DNA of 64,000 nt, taken from the NCBI GenBank assembly GCA_031378345.1, contig JANNDY010000147.1, positions 28,505-92,504 of the forward strand. Direction: 5' to 3'. A program made the translations under genes and the position numbers. Numbering within the stretch: the stretch's first letter is position 1; each line of letters opens with the position of its first letter. This DNA comes from Emticicia sp031378345 (GTDB lineage: Bacteria; Bacteroidota; Bacteroidia; Cytophagales; Spirosomataceae). Shown here piece by piece: positions 23,694-31,368 of the stretch. The notes below the pieces were generated by a model. The model was not told the origin of the DNA. It made no database searches and saw only the letters and a program-made list of their open reading frames with translations.

Positions 23694-24143
23694 ATGAAAA
23701 TCAAATTTGGATTAGTTTTAATCATCGCCATCATAATTTCGTGCAAAACGAAAGGTGATAAACCATTACCAATAGTCGGTACTTGGCAACTTATTTCTGG
23801 CACTTTGATAGAAAAAGGTGATACAACGATTACTGATTATACCAAAAATATTTCGTTCATTAAAATCATTAATGATACTCATTTCGGCTTTTTTCAGCAC
23901 GATTTGAACAAAGGGAAAGATTCTACCGCTTCTTTTTCTTCGGGAGGAGGGCTTTATTCCCTCACTGATAGTGTTTATACCGAGCATTTGGACTATTGCA
24001 GTGCCAGAAATTGGGAAGGCAATGACTTTAAATTTACTATCAAAATTAAAAATGATACGCTACTTCAAAGTGGCGTTGAAAAGATAGAAAGTGAAGGCGT
24101 AAACAGAATAAATATCGAAGAATATGTTAGAGTGAAGAAGTAA
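23694..24143 (+). CDS. lipoprotein, lipocalin-like
   Basis: This 149-residue protein starts at the ATG at 23694, giving a lipoprotein signal with the lipobox IIISCK. The mature part begins near PIVGTWQLISGTLIEKGDTT. That opening and the alternating beta pattern resemble the lipocalin-like families common in Bacteroidota. It probably sits in the periplasm or outer membrane. No ligand or partner is indicated, and the gene is followed by a strong terminator. Confidence 0.7.
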   Translation: MKIKFGLVLIIAIIISCKTKGDKPLPIVGTWQLISGTLIEKGDTTITDYTKNISFIKIINDTHFGFFQHDLNKGKDSTASFSSGGGLYSLTDSVYTEHLDYCSARNWEGNDFKFTIKIKNDTLLQSGVEKIESEGVNRINIEEYVRVKK

Positions 24144-24174
24144 ACAACCTGTTTTTGGTCTTCATTTCACAATT

Positions 24175-24211
24175 AAAAAAACCTCGTTGAACTATTCAAC
24201 GAGGTTTTTTT
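24175..24211. terminator. intrinsic terminator after the lipoprotein gene
   Basis: A perfect ACCTCGTTGAA / TTCAACGAGGT stem with the loop CTA, flanked by A7 and T7. It shares the CCTCGTT stem core with the cspA terminator. Confidence 0.9.
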
Positions 24212-24218
24212 GTTATCT

Positions 24219-24233
24219 TGCAACGTTGTTGCA
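24219..24233. promoter_or_regulatory. TGCAAC-N3-GTTGCA operator upstream of the ZnuD-like receptor
   Basis: A perfect 6-bp inverted repeat with a 3-bp centre. It lies in the spacer of a probable promoter with TTTG at 24209-24212 and an imperfect -7 (ATTATTTG) at 24233-24240. Two variants of the same palindrome flank the promoter of the downstream lipoprotein gene. A zinc repressor (Zur) is the likely ligand, by inference from the gene content. Confidence 0.55.
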
Positions 24234-24242
24234 TTATTTGTG

Positions 24243-24263
24243 GCACGATTTTCCAAATCGTGC
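24243..24263. repeat. GCACGATTT hairpin in the receptor leader
   Basis: GCACGATTT-TCC-AAATCGTGC is a perfect 9-bp hairpin between the predicted transcription start and the ATG at 24275. It would be present in the mRNA leader. Confidence 0.5.
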
Positions 24264-24274
24264 AAAGTTTGAAT

Positions 24275-26671
24275 ATGAGAGAAAAAATCATCATTTTATT
24301 ATATTTGTTCTTAGCTCCCCCATCGGGAGCGGGGGGACTTTTCGCCCAAACTCACAAAGATTGCGATTGCTTTATTCAAGGAATAGTTTTAGATGAAACC
24401 ACAAAACAACCAATAGTTGGGGCGGTGGTTTTGGTAAAAGAGCTTAATAAAGGAGCAACAACCGATGCTAAGGGTTTTTATAAAATCAGCAATATTTGTG
24501 AAGGAAAATATACAATTATTGGCAGAATTGTTGGCTATCAAGAAAAAAACTATACAATTAGCTTAGAGCATGGAGCAGAGCAAAATATAAAACTTGAAGA
24601 AAGTGAACTTCATTTGGCAAATATTGACATAAAAGCTCAAAAAATTGACAACCTTACCCAAACCAAAAATACACTTGAAAATGCAGCTCTTGACCAAACT
24701 CGAGGGCAATCTTTGGGCGAATCTTTGAAGCAAATTTCGGGCGTAACGACCTTACAGACAGGTAGCTCGATAGCCAAACCTGTCATTCATGGCATGCACT
24801 CAAATCGTGTTTTGATTCTGAACAATGGTGTGCGGCAAGAAGGGCAGCAATGGGGCAGTGAACACGCCCCCGAAATTGACCCTTTTGTGGCAAAAAAAAT
24901 CACAGTTTTGAAAGGTGCAGCCGGCGTTCGCTATGGCTCTGATGCCATTGCAGGTGTAATTATGCTTGAGCCAGACCCTTTACCTGATTCTACGAAATTT
25001 GGCGGAGAAATAAACAACGTTTTCTTTACAAATGGCAATCAAATTGTTACTTCTGGCATTCTTGAAAAAGGGTTTTTATCTTCAAAAATAAATAAAATTC
25101 CTTACTCAATTGGCATGAGATTACAGGGAACTTTCAAGCGTGGTGGAGATATTTCTACGCCAAATTATCGCTTAGCAAATACTGGTATTTATGAGTTAAA
25201 CTACTCATTTTCAGGTAATTATAAAAGAAAAAACTTTGTTTCAGAAATATTCTTTAGTCAATTTACTACTAAAATTGGGGTTTTTGCTGGTTCGCATATT
25301 GGCAATGTTACCGACCTCATCGAAGCCATAAAGCGAGGTACGCCTTTGGCTATTTATACACCCGAAAATTTCACTTATACCATTGACCGACCTTACCAAG
25401 ATGTAACTCATAATTTATTGAAAATCAAGCAAATACAACAAGTTTCAGTAGGAAAAATATCGCTTACGTTAGGTCGGCAATATGATTATCGAAAGGAAGT
25501 TGATATTTTGAGAGGGGATAAAAATTTGGTGCAATTATTCAAATTAGTTACCTACTCTGGCGAACTACTTTTCGAACATAAACCTTTATTTAATTTACTC
25601 ACAGGCTCAATTGGCGTTAGTAGTTTTTATCAAGAAAATCTCACGACAGGAAGTTTGACTCAGCCTCGTTCTTCAACTGTTTTGATTCCAAATTTCAAAA
25701 ATTTCACTGCAGGAATTTTCCTGATTGAGCGAATTGTGCGAAAGCAATGGGAAATGGAAGGCGGTTTTCGCTACGATATGCGAGATTTGACAGTTTATAG
25801 AATTCCTCGTGGGCAACAAAATATTAGCCAAAACCAATTAAATAATCAAAACATTACGGGCACATTGGGAGCAAATTTTCGACCAAATTCTCGCTGGAAT
25901 TTCCTAACAAATATAAGTTCGGCATGGCGAGCAGCAACTGTGAATGAGCTTTATAGCGATGGCGTGCATCATGGAGCAGCAAGTTTTGAACAAGGCAATG
26001 AAAATCTTGTACCAGAAGTTGCCTTAAATGCCTCATTTACAGCTAATTACGTGTCAAAAAACTTTCAAACTGAGCTACATTTTTACAATAACTACATTAA
26101 TAATTACATCTTTTTATCACCAACTGGTCGCCCAGCTTTGACCATTCGTGGAGCATTTCCTGAGTTTTTTTATACCCAAACCAATGCCCGTTTTAGAGGA
26201 ATTGATTTGAGTGGAAATTATCAGATTCAAAAAAATATTGCTTTAAATACTAAACTTTCATTCCTGCAAGCAGACGATTTGAGCAATAAGCAAGCCTTGA
26301 TTTTGATTCCTGCCAATCGCTTAGAAAATACCTTGCGTTTTGAAAGAAAAAAGACTTCTTTTTCAATAACAAACTTGTACGTTGCCAAACAAAATCGTGT
26401 ACCAAGTAAGATTATTTTCAAAGAAATTCCGACTTCTGAAATAGTTTTCAATCAATTTGGTGGAGATTTTGCCCCGCCGCCACCTGCCTATATGCTCTGG
26501 AATGCTGCAATCAATTATCAATTATCAATTATCAATAAAAAACAAATAGGTATTTCATTGACTGTTAGTAATTTATTTAACACTTCTTACAGAGATTATT
26601 TGAATCGTTTTCGCTATTTTTCTGACGAAATTGGTCGAAATTTTGTTTTTCGAGCGAAGTATTTGTTCTAA
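24275..26671 (+). CDS. TonB-dependent receptor, ZnuD-like, probable zinc uptake
   Basis: The 798-residue outer-membrane receptor has a signal peptide with a repeat-derived insertion (see 24314-24330). A carboxypeptidase-regulatory-like domain follows (IQGIVLDETTKQPIVGAVV), then a plug carrying PVIHGMHSNRVLILNNGVRQ, the segment GQQWGSEHAPEID and VLKGAAGVRYGSDAIAGV. A long barrel ends RNFVFRAKYLF. The plug wording resembles ZnuD-type zinc/haem receptors. It shares a distinctive palindromic operator with the adjacent lipoprotein gene, as expected for a zinc-repressed pair. The ATG at 24275 was chosen because the in-frame TTG at 24218 lies within the promoter. Confidence 0.85.
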   Translation: MREKIIILLYLFLAPPSGAGGLFAQTHKDCDCFIQGIVLDETTKQPIVGAVVLVKELNKGATTDAKGFYKISNICEGKYTIIGRIVGYQEKNYTISLEHGAEQNIKLEESELHLANIDIKAQKIDNLTQTKNTLENAALDQTRGQSLGESLKQISGVTTLQTGSSIAKPVIHGMHSNRVLILNNGVRQEGQQWGSEHAPEIDPFVAKKITVLKGAAGVRYGSDAIAGVIMLEPDPLPDSTKFGGEINNVFFTNGNQIVTSGILEKGFLSSKINKIPYSIGMRLQGTFKRGGDISTPNYRLANTGIYELNYSFSGNYKRKNFVSEIFFSQFTTKIGVFAGSHIGNVTDLIEAIKRGTPLAIYTPENFTYTIDRPYQDVTHNLLKIKQIQQVSVGKISLTLGRQYDYRKEVDILRGDKNLVQLFKLVTYSGELLFEHKPLFNLLTGSIGVSSFYQENLTTGSLTQPRSSTVLIPNFKNFTAGIFLIERIVRKQWEMEGGFRYDMRDLTVYRIPRGQQNISQNQLNNQNITGTLGANFRPNSRWNFLTNISSAWRAATVNELYSDGVHHGAASFEQGNENLVPEVALNASFTANYVSKNFQTELHFYNNYINNYIFLSPTGRPALTIRGAFPEFFYTQTNARFRGIDLSGNYQIQKNIALNTKLSFLQADDLSNKQALILIPANRLENTLRFERKKTSFSITNLYVAKQNRVPSKIIFKEIPTSEIVFNQFGGDFAPPPPAYMLWNAAINYQLSIINKKQIGISLTVSNLFNTSYRDYLNRFRYFSDEIGRNFVFRAKYLF
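24314..24330. repeat. GCTCCC-CCATC-GGGAGC hairpin repeat inside the receptor signal sequence
   Basis: A 6-bp GC-rich hairpin followed by GGGGGGAC lies in frame within the TonB receptor gene and encodes the APPSGAGG part of its signal peptide. Similar sequence (CCCCATCGGGCGG and GGCGGGGGCG) is found in the non-coding stretch at 53285-53322. It looks like a repeat inserted into coding DNA. Confidence 0.5.
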
Positions 26672-26681
26672 ATTTTATTTT

Positions 26682-26696
26682 TGCAACATTATTGCA
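26682..26696. promoter_or_regulatory. TGCAA-N5-TTGCA operator, site 2
   Basis: TGCAACATTATTGCA overlaps the -33 region of the lipoprotein promoter and matches the palindrome at 24219-24233. Confidence 0.5.
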
Positions 26697-26722
26697 TATT
26701 GATTGTTTATGTTTTATATTTG
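26691..26722 (+). promoter_or_regulatory. promoter of the zinc-type lipoprotein gene
   Basis: ATTG (26691-26694), 20 bp, then TATATTTG (26715-26722). The predicted start lies near 26728, which excludes the upstream in-frame starts and supports the ATG at 26773. Confidence 0.6.
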
Positions 26723-26735
26723 CAACAATAATGCA
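26721..26735. promoter_or_regulatory. TGCA-N7-TGCA operator, site 3
   Basis: TGCAACAATAATGCA covers the end of the -7 element and the predicted transcription start. Its complement reads TGCATTATTGTTGCA, so it matches the same palindrome as sites 1 and 2. Sites 2 and 3 bracket the promoter, an arrangement suited to repression. Confidence 0.5.
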
Positions 26736-26772
26736 AAAGCAATTATATTTCATAAACCAAAATTTTGAACCC

Positions 26773-27321
26773 ATGACAAAGAAAACTCTAATTTTAAATT
26801 TATTAGTGAGCTTTTTTTTACTAAACTGCAAACCAAAAGACATCGAAGCAGAAGACGAAAATGAGTTGATAACGACCGTAAAACTCAATTTTACGGCAAA
26901 TGGCACTACGCAAACTTTCATATTTTCAGACCCAGATGGTGATGGCGGAAAAGCCCCAGTAAAGTTTGAAACTGTTGCTTTAAAACCAAACACGACCTAC
27001 ACAATGACAATCGAACTTTTGGACGAATCGAAAACGCCAATTATCAATATTTCAAATGAAGTTTCGACCGAAAGAGATGAGCATTTATTTATTTATACGC
27101 CTTCTACTGCCAATTTATTGACTTATACTTACGGCGATAAAGATTCAAGAAATTTGAATGTTGGACTTACAGGAAGCGTGAAAACGGGAGCAATGGCAAC
27201 TGGAAAACTGAAAGTTCAGCTACGTCACCAACCGCCAATCAATGGAAAAGCGACCAAAGATGGCACAGTTACACCTGGAAGTGATGATGTAAATTTGGAT
27301 TTTAATGTAACGCTTCAGTAA
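26773..27321 (+). CDS. lipoprotein partner of the ZnuD-like receptor
   Basis: This 182-residue lipoprotein has the lipobox FFLLNCK near residue 17. Its mature part has a beta-sandwich look and contains FSDPDGDGGKAPVKFETVALKPNTTYTM (read in two parts), which suggests a calcium- or metal-coordinating loop. The C-terminus is also beta-rich. I do not recognise a named family. It follows the TonB receptor gene by 101 bp and carries its own promoter bracketed by two copies of the same operator, so it is probably induced together with the receptor. A surface metal-capture or delivery role is plausible. Confidence 0.75.
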   Translation: MTKKTLILNLLVSFFLLNCKPKDIEAEDENELITTVKLNFTANGTTQTFIFSDPDGDGGKAPVKFETVALKPNTTYTMTIELLDESKTPIINISNEVSTERDEHLFIYTPSTANLLTYTYGDKDSRNLNVGLTGSVKTGAMATGKLKVQLRHQPPINGKATKDGTVTPGSDDVNLDFNVTLQ

Positions 27322-27323
27322 AT

Positions 27324-27360
27324 AATCCCCCCCGATAGTTTGTAACTTTTGGGGGGGATT
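27324..27360. terminator. hairpin between the lipoprotein and alkylsulfatase genes
   Basis: AATCCCCCCC (27324-27333) pairs with GGGGGGGATT (27351-27360) around a 17-nt loop, between two convergent genes. No long T-run follows, but the stem is strong. Confidence 0.6.
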
Positions 27361-27365
27361 ACTTA

Positions 27366-29366
27366 TCATCTTGGAGTTACGATATTAAACATCAATGGGA
27401 AACTTTCTTGCATACTCAACATATCCAAAAATTTGGTTTTTCCTATTGCACCATTACTTACGGTAACTTTTCCATTTTTTATTTCAGCTTCAAAAGTTGT
27501 TTTTCCAACCAAAATATCATTCCATATTGCTCGGTCCATTGTAATAGTAGCATCGGGCGAGGGTGCTTGTTTGCTATCTTCATAAATCAAAACGCTATTT
27601 GTCAAATAAAGAATATAATTATCAGGCGTTGAGGGGTTGCCGTCATTGACTATATAATTGAAAGTATAGTTTTTGGCATTAGCTTTTGTGGCATTGAGTT
27701 GTATTCCCATCAAATCGAAAAGCATATCTACGGTCATTCCTGCAATGGTTGCGGGGCTTACTGTCGAAGATTTTGCTCCTTTTCTTACACCATTTCTTAG
27801 CTCATAGGCACCCATCAAAAAATTGTTTCTCCAAGTAGCGTTTTCGGTTTGATAGCCCAGTTGCTCCAAAGCGTCAGCTTCCAAATTTCGAGCTGTGGCA
27901 TTTGACGAATCGGCATAAACTACTTGATTCATCACCTGAGCAACCCAACGATAATTACCTTTTTCAAAATCTTTTTTTGCTCTTGCTATAATCGCTTTCG
28001 GGCCACCCATGTATTCAACATTTTTGATGGCGGCATCACGAGGGATAAGTTGATACAAATCGGCAGGATTTCCGCTATAAAAGCCTAAATAATATTGGTA
28101 AACCGCCTTAGAATCATGATTGACACTACCATAATAGCCACGATTATACCACTGCTGGTCTAATGATTGTGGAAGTTTCATTTTTTCACCAATTTCTATC
28201 ATCGTATAACCTTTATTTGCCAAGTTCAGCACTTGGTCGTGGAGATATTTATACAAATCTCGCTGACTTTTCAAAAAAGTATTGACTTCGCTGTTGCCCC
28301 AAGTGGGCCAATGGTGAGAAGCAAAAACAACAGTTAAATCACTACCAAAAAGATTAAGTGTTTCGTTTATTGCCTGCCACCACGATTGCGAACTACGTAC
28401 TTGAGCTCCACGCAAAGTATAAAGATTGTGTAATACCTGTGTTGCGTCTTCTGCAGAACATAAGGCTTTGTATTTTGGAATATAAAATAGCATTTCGGCA
28501 GGTGCTTCGGTGTGCGGAGCCATCTGAAAAATAAACTCTAAACCATCAATGATGTGCTTTTCTCCAGTGTTTTTGATGATAGTAGAGTCATTTAAGGCAT
28601 TCAAAATACCCACATTGCCTGTTGATGAACCTTTTCCTAAACCCACACCAACTTGCCCTTTTGAACTTTTATCAAGAAATATTCCGTACATATACTGAGC
28701 TCTACGAGACATCGCATTGCCCGCATAAACATTCTCACTGACGGCTTCTTCTAAAAAATCTTGTGGAACATAAATCAACACTTTGCCCGAATTTACATCT
28801 TCGGGAGTGGTAACGCCAAATATACCACCGTAATGGTCCACGTGGCTGTGGGTATTGATGATTGCTTTGACAGGTGTTTTTGGTCGGTTGGCATAATATA
28901 AATCTAAAGCAGCCTTAGCAGTTTCGGCAGATACGAGAGGGTCCACCAGAATAATACCAGTTTTGCCCTCAATGATGGTCATATTCGACATATCATATCC
29001 TCGAACTTGATAAATGCTATCAACAACTTTATATAAACCATATTTATTATTCAATCGTTCTTGTCGCCACAAACTCGGATTGACCGTCAAGGGGGCAGTT
29101 GGGCTATTTATGAAATTGTACTGAGCCATATTCCAAACAGGAGAATTATCGGGTTTTGTAATAACCAAATTTGGTGTTGTGGCTATAAAACCTCTTTCAG
29201 CATTGGTGAAAGAAGTGGTGTCGCTGAATGGTAGTTGGGTAAGCACTTCCCGATTCATTTTGATGGTTTGGGGAGTAGGCGGTTTGGGGTTTATATTGGT
29301 TTGTTGAGCCACAACAACTTCCGAAATTAGTAAAGCTCCAAATAATAGGTGTTTGATTGTTTTCAT
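27366..29366 (-). CDS. secreted metallo-beta-lactamase-fold alkylsulfatase-like enzyme
   Basis: The 666-residue protein has a signal peptide (ending near VVVAQQ) and a metallo-beta-lactamase domain. The zinc motif is THSHVDHYGG, with further histidine and acidic ligands in SAEDATQVLHN and FASHHWPTWG. A dimerisation region and a C-terminal SCP2-like domain follow. This is the SdsA1/YjcS architecture. Such enzymes hydrolyse linear primary alkyl sulfates to alcohol and sulfate in the periplasm. Length and domain order fit the family well. No alkylsulfatase-associated regulator or transporter lies next to it. Confidence 0.85.
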   Translation of the reverse strand: MKTIKHLLFGALLISEVVVAQQTNINPKPPTPQTIKMNREVLTQLPFSDTTSFTNAERGFIATTPNLVITKPDNSPVWNMAQYNFINSPTAPLTVNPSLWRQERLNNKYGLYKVVDSIYQVRGYDMSNMTIIEGKTGIILVDPLVSAETAKAALDLYYANRPKTPVKAIINTHSHVDHYGGIFGVTTPEDVNSGKVLIYVPQDFLEEAVSENVYAGNAMSRRAQYMYGIFLDKSSKGQVGVGLGKGSSTGNVGILNALNDSTIIKNTGEKHIIDGLEFIFQMAPHTEAPAEMLFYIPKYKALCSAEDATQVLHNLYTLRGAQVRSSQSWWQAINETLNLFGSDLTVVFASHHWPTWGNSEVNTFLKSQRDLYKYLHDQVLNLANKGYTMIEIGEKMKLPQSLDQQWYNRGYYGSVNHDSKAVYQYYLGFYSGNPADLYQLIPRDAAIKNVEYMGGPKAIIARAKKDFEKGNYRWVAQVMNQVVYADSSNATARNLEADALEQLGYQTENATWRNNFLMGAYELRNGVRKGAKSSTVSPATIAGMTVDMLFDLMGIQLNATKANAKNYTFNYIVNDGNPSTPDNYILYLTNSVLIYEDSKQAPSPDATITMDRAIWNDILVGKTTFEAEIKNGKVTVSNGAIGKTKFLDMLSMQESFPLMFNIVTPR

Positions 29367-29596
29367 TATAATAATGTTTAGATTTAAGAAAGTTTTTTAT
29401 CTAATCACTTGATAATCAATAGATTAGAATTGTTTTTATAAAAAAACCAGAAAATTATCAGCAAAATTATCAAATAAAAATTAAGCAAAAACGAGTAATT
29501 ATACCTGTTTTTGTAAAAGAATAACTAATACTTATGCTACTATACTTGCCTGTTTTAGAGCAAATAATTACCTTCGCAGAAAACACAAAGAAAACT

Positions 29597-30133
29597 ATGA
29601 CAAAAAAGAGAATTGCGATTGACATGGACGACGTAATGGCGGCGGCAGGTAAGAAAATTTTATATACTTACAATACAGTTGTTGGCACAAATCATAAAGA
29701 TGAGGATTTTGCAGGAAAGGGTTATTATGAGGTTTTAGAAGAAAAACATTACCACATTATTAGAGAGGAAATTTTCAAGCCAAATTTTTTTAGAAATATG
29801 GAAGTGATGGCTGATGCGGTGGAAGTGATTAAGAAATTGCATGAAAGATTTGAGATTTTTATTGTTTCGGCAGCTACCGAATTTCCAAATTCATTGAAAG
29901 AGAAAATTGAATGGTTGGAAGAGCATTTTCCATTTATTTCTTGGAAAAACATTGTACTTTGTGGCGATAAAAGCATCATTTCGGCAGATTATTTGATTGA
30001 CGACCACGAAAAAAACCTCAAAACTTTCAAAGGAAAAACCTTGATGTTTGATGCTATTCATAACCAAAAAGTTACTGATTATCAGCGTTTTAAATCTTGG
30101 CGAGAAATTGAGGCATTTTTTGAAAAAGAGTAA
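29597..30133 (+). CDS. 5'(3')-deoxyribonucleotidase-like HAD phosphatase
   Basis: This 178-residue protein is of the NT5C type. HAD motif I is IAIDMDDVMAAAG (nucleophile and general-acid aspartates), motif II is in FIVSAATEFPNS, and the last acidic pair is ADYLIDDHEKNL. It is expected to dephosphorylate deoxyribonucleoside monophosphates. The ATG at 29597 (MTKKRIAIDMDD) matches the family start. TATACTTG at 29540-29547 is a near-consensus -7 element. The YhhN-like gene follows 33 bp later and may be co-transcribed. Confidence 0.82.
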   Translation: MTKKRIAIDMDDVMAAAGKKILYTYNTVVGTNHKDEDFAGKGYYEVLEEKHYHIIREEIFKPNFFRNMEVMADAVEVIKKLHERFEIFIVSAATEFPNSLKEKIEWLEEHFPFISWKNIVLCGDKSIISADYLIDDHEKNLKTFKGKTLMFDAIHNQKVTDYQRFKSWREIEAFFEKE

Positions 30134-30166
30134 ATATTTTAGAAAAACCATAAAAACAATCTTACC

Positions 30167-30829
30167 ATGACTCGCAAAGAAACACTTTTTTATTTTGCTT
30201 TGGGACTACTCAATATTATAGCTGGCATAATTGGCAATGAGTGGTTGAATTATCTCACTAAGCCTTTATTGATGATTTCTTTGGGCGTATTTTATTTCCT
30301 GAAAACCAAAAGAAATCTTACGCTACATGATAAAATCATGCTTGTTGCTTTGCTTTTTTCTTGCTTTGGTGATACATTTTTGATGTTTCAGGGACAAAAT
30401 CCTAATTTCTTTTTGTTTGGATTGGGTTCATTTTTGTTGGCACAGATAGCGTATTGTTTTGTTTTTAGTAAAGGGGGGAAAAGAAATTTACTCAAAAGAA
30501 CACCTTTTGTAATTTATGCCGCAGCATTATTTTTCTTCCTAAAACCAAGAATTCCAAATGACTTTTTACTACCAATTATTGTTTATACCCTTGCGATTAC
30601 TTGGATGGGAAATCAAGCAGTTGAAAGACAAACAAACGACAAAAGCTACCAATATGTACTGATTGGAGCAATTTTCTTCATTATTTCAGATTCAATTATT
30701 GCTACTAATAAATTTGCTTTTGATATTCCGCTTGCTGGTGTTTGGATAATGATTACTTATATTATTGCACAATATTTGATTGTTGAGGGTGTGCTTTTGG
30801 GGAGGAGAAATAATTCAAATGCCTTGTAA
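30167..30829 (+). CDS. YhhN family membrane protein (lysoplasmalogenase-like)
   Basis: The 220-residue protein has about eight hydrophobic segments with YhhN/TMEM86 landmarks: the early TKPLLM, LFSCFGDTFLM, FLLAQIAYCFVF, and IFFIISDSIIATNKF with conserved acidic and polar residues inside the membrane. Animal TMEM86B and some bacterial homologues hydrolyse the vinyl-ether bond of lysoplasmalogens. Whether the present protein does so is not known. It follows the nucleotidase gene on the same strand. Confidence 0.8.
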   Translation: MTRKETLFYFALGLLNIIAGIIGNEWLNYLTKPLLMISLGVFYFLKTKRNLTLHDKIMLVALLFSCFGDTFLMFQGQNPNFFLFGLGSFLLAQIAYCFVFSKGGKRNLLKRTPFVIYAAALFFFLKPRIPNDFLLPIIVYTLAITWMGNQAVERQTNDKSYQYVLIGAIFFIISDSIIATNKFAFDIPLAGVWIMITYIIAQYLIVEGVLLGRRNNSNAL

Positions 30830-30847
30830 ATTTAAAAAATCTGTGAC

Positions 30848-30866
30848 GGCGAACCTGAGATTCGCC
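30848..30866. repeat. GGCGAA / TTCGCC hairpin after the YhhN gene
   Basis: GGCGAA-CCTGAGA-TTCGCC is a small GC-rich hairpin, located between two convergent genes. It is similar in flavour to the other GC-rich intergenic cores. Confidence 0.4.
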
Positions 30867-30871
30867 CCACG

Positions 30872-31264
30872 TTACTCTGCCATGTCGCTTAGTTCGATTT
30901 TGAGGGCATTCATCGAAAGCGTAATTTCTTTTACCGAAAGTATCAAAGCTATAATTTGTAGTGTCAAAGCTCCACCAAAAATCCATTTGGCAATCAATTC
31001 TTCTCCCAAAAATATTACCAACATACAAATTGCACTAAATAACAAGCTCGAAATGGCAAATATTTGAATATTTCGAACAATTTTGATGCGTCGTTGAAGT
31101 CCTTTTATTTGTTGAATCAAAATGTTCTTATCTTCTTCAGTTTTGTATTTATCATGCAAATCTCGAATCAAACTTGCCAATGCCAAAAAACGATTTGTAA
31201 AGGCAATCATCAATAATGAAACTGTTGAAAAAAGTAACGCTGGCGTGCTAATTGATAATTCCAT
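30872..31264 (-). CDS. DUF2721 membrane protein
   Basis: This 130-residue protein starts with the DUF2721 signature STPALLFSTVSLLMIAFTNRFLALASLIRDL. An amphipathic region and two further membrane helices follow (IFAISSLLFSAICMLVIFL and WIFGGALTLQIIALILSV). The family is widespread and its function is unknown. It is divergent from the YegD-type gene. Confidence 0.8.
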   Translation of the reverse strand: MELSISTPALLFSTVSLLMIAFTNRFLALASLIRDLHDKYKTEEDKNILIQQIKGLQRRIKIVRNIQIFAISSLLFSAICMLVIFLGEELIAKWIFGGALTLQIIALILSVKEITLSMNALKIELSDMAE

Positions 31265-31368
31265 GATTGCTTGTTTTGAAATTTATTGAGCAAATTTACA
31301 TTTTTTTTCATCAATGAAACCATTTCAAATAAGCATCTGTTATAAAAAGCCACATTTTACAGTAATTC

